A program made the position numbers and the translations under genes. A DNA stretch of 5,438 nucleotides from Geodermatophilaceae bacterium (GTDB lineage: Bacteria; Actinomycetota; Actinomycetes; Mycobacteriales; Geodermatophilaceae): NCBI GenBank assembly GCA_013696785.1, contig JACCXW010000485.1, positions 1-5,438 on the forward strand, given 5' to 3'. The notes beneath the pieces were generated by a model. The model searched no databases. It was not told the origin of the DNA and was given only the letters and a program-made list of their open reading frames with translations. Positions within the stretch are counted from its first letter, which is position 1; the number at the start of each line of letters is the position of its first letter. Below, one piece after another: positions 1-4,825 of the stretch.

Positions 1-839
1 AGATCCGGCACGAGGTATTCGGCGGCATGCTGCTCTCGATGTACGTCGCGAGTTGGGCCAAAGCCCGCCGCCCCTTCACCGTGCCGAAACATCTCTTCTA
101 CTACCGCACGGCCATGGTGATCGGCACGATGCTCGTGCTGCTGTCACTGAGCCGGGCCGTGACGCTGGCCGCGCTGGTCTGGCCGGCCATCCTGCTCGCC
201 CGCGCCATCCTCTCGGGCCGGGTCAGCGGGGCGCAGCTCGCCGGCGTGATGGTGTCCTTCATCGGCCTCGGTGCCGTCGCCGCAAGCGGCTTCCTGGGCG
301 TCGTATGGGAGCGCTTCACCGAGGACACCCGCGGCTACGTCGGACGCAGTGAGAACATCGCCGACGCCATCGACCGCATCTTCGACAACTTCTGGACCGG
401 CGGCTTCGCGACCGCGACCAACAGCTCCCACAACTTCATCCTTGACAACTTCCAACGCGCCGGAGTCCTCGTCGCGATCCCCGTGATCATCGTCTTCCTC
501 TACATCTTCGGCGTCTGGCTGTCCCTGCTGGTGCGGATCCGGACGCTCCCGATGGAGATGCTTCCCGTTGCGGCCGCGCTCGCCCTGCCGGTGTTCCGCA
601 TGATGACCCAGGGCGGAGGGCAGATCTCGGTCAACGGGTGGATGACCTTGGCGTTCGTGACCGGGGTGGTCCAGGCGGCGTACGCCAGGGAGCGGGCCGC
701 GCAGCGCAAGGACACCGTCGGGCTACCGACAGAGGACACCGTCGGGCTGACGACCGAGGAGCCGGTGTCCAGTGCCAGCGAGAAGCCCGTCGTGCGTCCC
801 ACCCGCCCGGTCGCCCGCCCGCAGCGGGTCAGCCGCTAG
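1..839 (+). CDS. O-antigen polymerase/ligase-type membrane protein, C-terminal part (partial at left edge)
   Basis: The frame is open to the left edge (first full codon at 3), so the ATG at 27 is probably internal. Residue numbers here count from that ATG. Hydrophobic segments lie at about 27-60 (two closely packed), 69-92, 146-169, 176-194 and 204-220. Between the third and fourth is a polar loop (about 95-145) with RFTEDTRG, then GRSENI and SSHNFILD. Together with the SRA after a membrane segment (42-44), this pattern is typical of the Wzy/WaaL O-antigen polymerase/ligase family, whose members join lipid-linked glycan units on the outer face of the cytoplasmic membrane. Polymerase and ligase cannot be told apart here. 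The tail (about 221-270) is polar, carries an 8-residue repeat and ends in an Arg/Pro-rich basic stretch, probably cytoplasmic. The 3' end overlaps the convergent sulfotransferase gene by 11 bases. Its neighbours suggest that it handles a sulfated polysaccharide. Confidence 0.82.
   Translation, partial: IRHEVFGGMLLSMYVASWAKARRPFTVPKHLFYYRTAMVIGTMLVLLSLSRAVTLAALVWPAILLARAILSGRVSGAQLAGVMVSFIGLGAVAASGFLGVVWERFTEDTRGYVGRSENIADAIDRIFDNFWTGGFATATNSSHNFILDNFQRAGVLVAIPVIIVFLYIFGVWLSLLVRIRTLPMEMLPVAAALALPVFRMMTQGGGQISVNGWMTLAFVTGVVQAAYARERAAQRKDTVGLPTEDTVGLTTEEPVSSASEKPVVRPTRPVARPQRVSR
711..782 (+). repeat. 24-base tandem repeat coding an 8-residue repeat in the polymerase tail
   Basis: Two nearly identical 24-base units lie at 711-734 and 735-758 and encode DTVGLPTE and DTVGLTTE. 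A third, degenerate unit in the same register at 759-782 encodes EPVSSASE. The next residues (KPVVRPTR, PVARPQRV) keep a loose 8-residue period, but the acidic units give way to a basic tail. The repeat is in frame, so a change in copy number would alter tail length without breaking the gene. Confidence 0.8.
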
Positions 840-1725
840 GGCTCGGCCAGTGCGCCGACCAGGTCAGCCCGAGTGCGGCGTCCTGGCCGGCCAGGTGCGT
901 TGCCACCCATCTCTCGACGTCGGCCTTGAACGTCTCCAGCTGGTTGCGCTGCTCATCTGAGCAGCTGGCCAGGGCCTCCTCGACCGTGGGCAGCTGAGCG
1001 GGCTTGATGATCCGGGACCGGATCTGGCGCACCCGGGTGGCGCCCACCGCGGAGCGCAGTCGGGGGTAGACCGGGCTGTTGCGAAGCGCCCTGACCGATC
1101 TGCGCGCAAATGTCCCGCGGAACTCCACGACGGCGTTGCGATGCGCCGTAACCGCTTCCGCAGCCAGCGGCGGTGGCGTCAACCCCAACCGCTCGCAGAT
1201 CACCGTGGCCACCTCGTGGCTGGATGCGATGAGCGCGGGGAACGGGACGACGAGCAGCCGCTGCGTGTCGCGGTGCTCTCGCAGTCGCGGGATCCAGTGG
1301 CGGTAGTCACTGACGTCGGTGTAGTAGGAACCGGCTGCCAGGGCCGTACCGAACGTCGACGCCTCCTCCAGCTGCAGGGTGTGGCGCCGCAGCAGGTAGT
1401 GCGACACGGCTCGGGCGATCGGCTCGCGGACCACATAGACGACCTGCGCCGCGGGCGCGGCCTCAGCCAGCCGGTCGAGGGCTTCCGGGAACTGCGGGTA
1501 GGTGTAGGACGTGCTGGCATCCATCCGCAGCACCCCGTCGCTGCGATCGGCGTACAGCCCGTCGTACCAAGCTGTTCCGCGGTCGTAGTGCCGGCTGAAG
1601 TAGTTCGGCTCCTTCGTCGCGCCCGGGTCGATGGCCGGATGCTCGCGCAGTGCGGCCGCCAGCGTCGACGTACCGCTACGGGCGGCGCCAGCGATCACCA
1701 GGTCCGGGCCGTGGGCACTCACCAC
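829..1725 (-). CDS. PAPS-dependent sulfotransferase A
   Basis: This is a predicted cytoplasmic sulfotransferase of about 298 residues, a full length for the bacterial family, moving sulfate from PAPS to an unknown acceptor, probably a glycan. The 5'-phosphosulfate-binding loop is GAARSGTS (13-20), with Arg where many relatives have Lys. KEPNYF follows at 38-43, then an RG..WY pattern (49-54), DASTSY (69-74), and the 3'-phosphate site VVREPIARAVSHY (98-110) with R100 and S108. The C-terminus has the usual acidic helix followed by a short Leu/Trp segment. There is no signal peptide. Two consecutive GTG codons (1725 and 1722) could start it. An in-frame TAG at 1734-1732 excludes a longer N-terminus, and the -10-like spacing favours the second GTG as a leaderless start. 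It is the only gene on this strand: convergent with the polymerase and divergent from sulfotransferase B, which is its closest match in motif layout here. Confidence 0.9.
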   Translation of the reverse strand: MVSAHGPDLVIAGAARSGTSTLAAALREHPAIDPGATKEPNYFSRHYDRGTAWYDGLYADRSDGVLRMDASTSYTYPQFPEALDRLAEAAPAAQVVYVVREPIARAVSHYLLRRHTLQLEEASTFGTALAAGSYYTDVSDYRHWIPRLREHRDTQRLLVVPFPALIASSHEVATVICERLGLTPPPLAAEAVTAHRNAVVEFRGTFARRSVRALRNSPVYPRLRSAVGATRVRQIRSRIIKPAQLPTVEEALASCSDEQRNQLETFKADVERWVATHLAGQDAALGLTWSAHWPSPSG

Positions 1726-1728
1726 GCG

Positions 1729-1734
1729 ACCCTA
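1729..1734 (-). promoter_or_regulatory. -10-like hexamer TAGGGT for sulfotransferase A, probable leaderless promoter
   Basis: On the minus strand TAGGGT fits the actinobacterial -10 pattern TAnnnT. If its last T is -7, +1 falls at 1722, exactly the G of the second GTG codon, which predicts a leaderless mRNA. No convincing -35 is visible at 16-18 bases. An ATGACC (1754-1749, minus strand) resembles TTGACC but sits only 14 bases away. Confidence 0.5.
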
Positions 1735-1765
1735 GCGGGGGGCGGAGAGGTCATCGGTCGGCCGG

Positions 1766-1771
1766 TAGGGT
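1766..1771 (+). promoter_or_regulatory. -10-like hexamer TAGGGT for the sulfotransferase B operon
   Basis: TAGGGT matches TAnnnT and would place +1 near 1778-1780, giving a leader of about 17-19 bases that still holds the ribosome binding site at 1786-1791. No good -35 hexamer is seen near 1743-1749. The same hexamer in the same 9-base context serves the opposite gene. Confidence 0.42.
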
Positions 1772-1785
1772 CGCCCCCGAACGAA

Positions 1786-1791
1786 GAGGAG
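1786..1791 (+). promoter_or_regulatory. Ribosome binding site of sulfotransferase B
   Basis: GAGGAG lies 5 bases before the ATG at 1797. It is the strongest Shine-Dalgarno sequence in the window. It fixes this start over in-frame upstream starts back to 1650, which would lie inside the divergent gene and code for an Arg/Gly/Pro-rich, non-family N-terminus. Confidence 0.75.
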
Positions 1792-1796
1792 CGTCA

Positions 1797-2654
1797 ATGG
1801 GCAACAGCCAACCCAACTTCATCCACATCGGTCCGGGAAAGACCGGATCGACGTGGCTGCACGAGGTCCTGATCCGGCATCCCCAGATCTTCATGACCGA
1901 GGCCAAGGACCTTTACTTCTTCGACCGCTACTACGAGCGCGGCCTCGATTGGTACCTCGGGCAGTTCGACGGCGCCGGGCCTGAGCACAAGGTGGTCGGC
2001 GAGGTGTGCCAGCACTACCTCTTCAGCGCCGACGCGCCGAAACGCATCCACGAGTGCCTGCCGGACGCGCGCCTCATGGTCACGCTGCGGGAGCCGGCGG
2101 CGCGGGCGTTCTCCGCATACCTGTACCAGTCCAAGCACGGCGTGCTAACCGGCACGTTCCGCGAGGCCCTCGACGCCGGTGAGGGGCTGCTCAATCCGTC
2201 GCGCTACGCGACCCATCTGAAGCGGTACCTGGAGTACTTCGACCGGTCCGCCATCTACGTCGGGCTGTTCGACGACCTGTCAAAGGATCCGCAGGGTTTC
2301 ATCGACCCGCTGCTGACCTGGCTCGGTGTGGATCCGATGACTCTGGACGAGGCACTCGTCAAGGAACGACTGCCGGCCAGCGGCGCCCGCTCGACCGCTC
2401 TCGCGCGCACGGTCCGCGACGCGGCGGACTGGGCCAGGCGTCGCAACGCCGCCACCCTGGTCGGACGGATCAAGCGCGCTCCGCTGGTGCACAAGGTGCT
2501 GTACAAGCCCCTGGGTGGGGGCGGCGGCCCGAAACCCACGATGTCTCCCGACGAGGCCCAGATCGTCCGCGAACAGCTGACCCCGGAGATCGTCGAACTC
2601 GAGGATCTGCTCGGCATCGACCTGCGCAAGCGCTGGAACTGGGCCGGTCAGTGA
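1797..2654 (+). CDS. PAPS-dependent sulfotransferase B (heparan N-sulfotransferase-like motif layout)
   Basis: A predicted cytoplasmic sulfotransferase of 285 residues, complete for the family. The phosphosulfate loop is GPGKTGSTWL (12-21) with K15. Next come KDLYFFDRYY (37-46) and GLDWY (49-53), a spacing like the sulfotransferase domain of animal heparan sulfate N-sulfotransferases. GEVCQHY (68-74) stands where relatives have GE.S..Y, with Cys71 at the usual Ser position. The 3'-phosphate site is TLREPAARAFSAY (96-108), with R98 and S106. The C-terminus carries the family ending LEDLLGIDLRKRW (268-280). A Gly-rich linker (240-244) precedes that last domain. The start is set by a GAGGAG ribosome binding site. 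It leads the plus-strand operon and is followed after 64 bases by sulfotransferase C. The likely role is sulfation of a sugar in the locus's polysaccharide. The acceptor is unknown, and the N-sulfotransferase likeness does not prove N-sulfation. Confidence 0.9.
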   Translation: MGNSQPNFIHIGPGKTGSTWLHEVLIRHPQIFMTEAKDLYFFDRYYERGLDWYLGQFDGAGPEHKVVGEVCQHYLFSADAPKRIHECLPDARLMVTLREPAARAFSAYLYQSKHGVLTGTFREALDAGEGLLNPSRYATHLKRYLEYFDRSAIYVGLFDDLSKDPQGFIDPLLTWLGVDPMTLDEALVKERLPASGARSTALARTVRDAADWARRRNAATLVGRIKRAPLVHKVLYKPLGGGGGPKPTMSPDEAQIVREQLTPEIVELEDLLGIDLRKRWNWAGQ

Positions 2655-2674
2655 ACGAGCGCAGCGGGCGAACC
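2651..2674 (+). repeat. Junction motif with GAACGAGCGCAGCG core, candidate dispersed repeat
   Basis: The stretch spans the stop codon of sulfotransferase B and the first bases of the gap, and contains GAACGAGCGCAGCG followed by GGCGAACC. It resembles short motifs I recall at many gene ends in Micromonosporaceae and other actinobacteria. Only one copy is in this window, so its repeat status is inferred from memory. Confidence 0.35.
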
Positions 2675-2684
2675 AGGGGCCACA

Positions 2685-2697
2685 GTGCCCGAGGCAC
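2685..2697 (+). other. Small perfect hairpin between sulfotransferases B and C
   Basis: GTGCC-CGA-GGCAC forms a 5-base-pair stem with a 3-base loop in the 64-base gap. It has no U-run and is short, so it is not a convincing terminator. It could slow degradation or influence access to the weak ribosome binding site of the next gene. Confidence 0.3.
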
Positions 2698-2718
2698 CGA
2701 GGGCGCCGGGGTGTACGG

Positions 2719-3636
2719 GTGACCCTGCCGAACGTCTTTCTGATCGGGGCCCCGAAGTGCGGTACGACGTCGATCGCCCGCTGGCTCGGCGATCACCCGG
2801 CGGCGTACCTGTCCGTCCCTAAAGAGCCGTTCTTCTGGGCGGCCGACTACCCACGGATGCGTGCGCATTATGGGTTCGAGACACGGGCGTCGTACGAGGG
2901 GCTCTACGCCTCGCCCAAGGCGCAGCAGGCCGTCGTCAAGGTGGACGGCTCCACGAACTACCTCTACTCGCAGACTGCGGTACCTGACATCGAGGCGGCG
3001 GTCGCCGATGCCCGCTTCGTCGTCGCCCTGCGTAACCCCGTTGATCTGTTGATCAGCTATCACCGCACCCAGTTGGTCGCACTCAACGAGAGCGAGCCCG
3101 ATTTCGCCACCGCGTGGCGGCGCAGCGTCGACGGAGGTCTACCAGCCACCGATCCGCTCGATCCCAAACTGCTCGACTACCCCCTGGTCGGGCGACTGGG
3201 TGCGGCACTCGAGCGGCTTCTGGACACCGTGCCCCGGGAGCGGGTACACGTCGTCATGCTCGACGACCTGGCCCGCGATCCCAGCGGCACCTGGGTGGCG
3301 CTGACCGCCTTTCTGGGGCTGGACGCGCTGCCGGAGCCGAGCTTCGACGTTCACAACGCCAGCAACAAGACGGCCCGCTCGGCCGCCCTGCGCCGTCTCA
3401 CGCACCGACCCCCGCCGGTGTTGGAAGCTCCGATCCGCCGATTGCGGCAGTGGTCGAGAACCACCAAGAACCCCCTCGTCGCCGCGACCAAGGCACGGAT
3501 GTGGCGCTCGGCCGAGACCCCTCAGGTGGATGCGGAGATCAGAGCCGAGGTGGGCGCGTACCTCCAGCCGGACGTGGCCAAGCTCGCACTGGTCCTGGGG
3601 CAGGATCTGTCACTGTGGCCTACCGCAGGACGGTAG
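2719..3636 (+). CDS. PAPS-dependent sulfotransferase C
   Basis: A predicted sulfotransferase of 305 residues with a GTG start. The phosphosulfate loop GAPKCGTTS (10-18, K13) begins almost at the N-terminus, as is normal for the family, which supports this start although the ribosome binding site is weak (GGGG at 2708-2711, 7 bases away). Further motifs are KEPFFW (35-40), DGSTNYLYS (76-84) and the 3'-phosphate site LRNPVDLLISYH (104-115), keeping R105 and S113. The Arg-Ala found at the middle of this motif in A, B and D is Leu-Leu here. A conserved HNASNKT stretch (212-218) and the terminal LGQDLSLW (293-300) follow. The part between about 220 and 270 is basic. DGS..YLY followed by an AVP-acid-Ile segment groups it with sulfotransferase D. 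It lies 64 bases after B and 70 bases before the glycosyltransferase, probably one transcript. The acceptor is unknown and presumably a sugar in the glycan of this locus. Confidence 0.88.
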   Translation: MTLPNVFLIGAPKCGTTSIARWLGDHPAAYLSVPKEPFFWAADYPRMRAHYGFETRASYEGLYASPKAQQAVVKVDGSTNYLYSQTAVPDIEAAVADARFVVALRNPVDLLISYHRTQLVALNESEPDFATAWRRSVDGGLPATDPLDPKLLDYPLVGRLGAALERLLDTVPRERVHVVMLDDLARDPSGTWVALTAFLGLDALPEPSFDVHNASNKTARSAALRRLTHRPPPVLEAPIRRLRQWSRTTKNPLVAATKARMWRSAETPQVDAEIRAEVGAYLQPDVAKLALVLGQDLSLWPTAGR

Positions 3637-3685
3637 TGTCGGCAGCCGTTCGGACCCCGGCGGCTCTGATCGGTCTGAATGGCAT

Positions 3686-3694
3686 GGGAAGGGA
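3686..3694 (+). promoter_or_regulatory. Purine-rich probable ribosome binding site before the glycosyltransferase
   Basis: GGGAAGGGA lies 12 bases before the ATG at 3707, a longer spacing than usual. No better start codon in the same frame fits it. The rest of the 70-base gap (3637-3706) shows only a weak AGCCG/CGGCT stem around 3644-3665 and no convincing promoter or terminator. Confidence 0.4.
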
Positions 3695-3706
3695 TCTGCT
3701 CCGGCG

Positions 3707-4825
3707 ATGCTCGTGTTGCACGTGCAAGAGACCCCTCCGGGGGGCGTCGTCAACTACCTCAGGGAGCTCACCGGCGAACAGGCGAGCCGTGGGCACGAGG
3801 TACACCTGCTGTCGCCGGTGCCGGAACTGGGCTGGCAAGGTGTCATCCAGCACCACTGGGTATTGGCCCGCAAACGCCCTCTGAGCTACCCCCCCGCGGT
3901 CGTGCAGTTTCTGCGCACGGTGCGCCGCCTGCGGCCCGACGTGATCCACCTGCATTCGTTCTGGGCCGGCCAGTTCGGCCGCCCGCCGCTGCTCTCGAAG
4001 CTGGTCACGGCGCCGATCGTCTACCAACCGCACGCGTGGTCGGTCGATCTGCACGACGACCCTCGCTTCCGGCGGCTGGTGTGGGCGGTGGAACGGCGGG
4101 CAAGCCGGTCCACCGATGGGATGGTGGCCAACTGCTGGGATGAGATCGCCGAAGGTCACAGCGCGGGAATCCGGACTCCGGGCCGAGCCCTCGGCGTACC
4201 CCTGAATACCGACCACTTCCATGTCGCCGAGTCCGGCTCCCGCGCTCGGTACCGGGACGCCCTCAACCTCACCGGGCCGCGCGTGGTTCTCTGCCTCGGC
4301 CGCATCACCCGACAGAAGGGCCAGGACCAACTGGTCGCCGCCTGGGAGGCCAACCCCATCCCGGACACTGAGTTGATCTTCGTCGGCACCGGCGACGTCA
4401 CGCACCTGCGCGAACTCGCGCCGACCCAATGGGACAAGACCGTGCGCAGCTTCCCCGCCCAAATCGATGTCCGGCCGTGGATCTGGGCTTGCGACGTCCT
4501 CGTCCAGCCCTCCCGGTACGAGACGGTCGGCCTTTCGATCGCCGAGGCGATGTCCTGCGGCCGCCCGGTCGTTGCCACCAGCGCCAACGGCGTGTCGGAG
4601 GTCGTCGGGGGGGACCCGCCGCTGGCCGGCGGGGCGGTGGTGCCGCTGGGCGCGATGGACGCGCTGCTCCGGGAGTGCCTGCGCCGCCTCGATGATCCGG
4701 AACTGTGGGAACGTGAGGCGCGGCAGGCACGTCACCGCGCCGAGGCGCAGTTCTCTCCGTGCCACGTGGTGGACCAGCTGGACCTGGCCTACGACGAGGC
4801 TCGACAGGCGGTGGCGGTCCGATGA
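3707..4825 (+). CDS. Glycosyltransferase, GT4-type (GT-B fold)
   Basis: A 372-residue protein, typical length for a family-4 retaining glycosyltransferase that moves a sugar from a nucleotide-sugar donor to a growing lipid-linked glycan in the cytoplasm. The N-terminal domain opens with LHVQETPPGGVVNYL (4-18), the glycine-rich acceptor-side loop. RPDVIHLHS (76-84) and a QPHAWS segment (107-112) follow. The C-terminal domain has LGRITRQKGQD (197-207), LIFVGTG (223-229) and the donor-binding EX7E motif, E272 to E280 in SRYETVGLSIAEAMSCGRPVVAT. There is no signal peptide or membrane segment. The start at 3707 puts the first beta strand (MLVLHV) at the N-terminus. Longer in-frame starts back to 3530 would lie inside sulfotransferase C and add non-family sequence. 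It follows C by 70 bases and overlaps D by four bases (ATGA). Donor and acceptor sugars cannot be predicted. Confidence 0.9.
   Translation: MLVLHVQETPPGGVVNYLRELTGEQASRGHEVHLLSPVPELGWQGVIQHHWVLARKRPLSYPPAVVQFLRTVRRLRPDVIHLHSFWAGQFGRPPLLSKLVTAPIVYQPHAWSVDLHDDPRFRRLVWAVERRASRSTDGMVANCWDEIAEGHSAGIRTPGRALGVPLNTDHFHVAESGSRARYRDALNLTGPRVVLCLGRITRQKGQDQLVAAWEANPIPDTELIFVGTGDVTHLRELAPTQWDKTVRSFPAQIDVRPWIWACDVLVQPSRYETVGLSIAEAMSCGRPVVATSANGVSEVVGGDPPLAGGAVVPLGAMDALLRECLRRLDDPELWEREARQARHRAEAQFSPCHVVDQLDLAYDEARQAVAVR
4822..4825 (+). promoter_or_regulatory. ATGA stop/start overlap, translational coupling
   Basis: The ATG of sulfotransferase D shares bases with the TGA of the glycosyltransferase. No strong Shine-Dalgarno precedes it (only AGGCGG at 4806-4811), so re-initiation by ribosomes finishing the upstream gene is likely. 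Confidence 0.7.

Larger units (their letters stand above)
1726..1774. repeat. Perfect 9-base inverted repeat in the divergent promoter region
   Basis: The arms GCGACCCTA (1726-1734) and TAGGGTCGC (1766-1774) are exact reverse complements separated by 31 bases. Each arm contains TAGGGT reading outward toward its own gene, so the symmetry may reflect two matched promoters. It could also be a pair of regulator half-sites. The whole gap between the divergent sulfotransferase genes A and B is only 71 bases. Confidence 0.55.

Noticed and set aside
1650..1796. Possible 49-residue N-terminal extension of sulfotransferase B
   Set aside because: It overlaps the divergent gene, codes for Arg/Gly/Pro-rich sequence, and is outcompeted by the GAGGAG site just before 1797, which starts the protein directly at the conserved first strand.
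1141..1872. 243-codon plus-strand open frame across sulfotransferase A and the divergent gap
   Set aside because: Its Arg/Gly/Val-rich composition and lack of motifs mark it as a shadow of the minus-strand sulfotransferase.
2513..2527. G-rich stretch in sulfotransferase B as a G-quadruplex
   Set aside because: Only two runs of three or more G are present, and it is explained by a polyglycine linker.
2470..3063. 197-codon minus-strand open frame across the B-C junction
   Set aside because: It spans two well-supported plus-strand genes and has no domain signature.
3634..3639. TAGTGT as a -10 hexamer for a separate glycosyltransferase promoter
   Set aside because: It includes the stop codon of sulfotransferase C, has no -35, and TAnnnT occurs often by chance. 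Read-through from the operon is simpler.
3889..4613. C7 tract (3889-3895) and G7 tract (4607-4613) in the glycosyltransferase as possible phase-variation sites
   Set aside because: Tracts of this length are expected by chance about once per kilobase at this GC content, and both are in frame in an intact gene. They are more useful as places to suspect sequencing errors.
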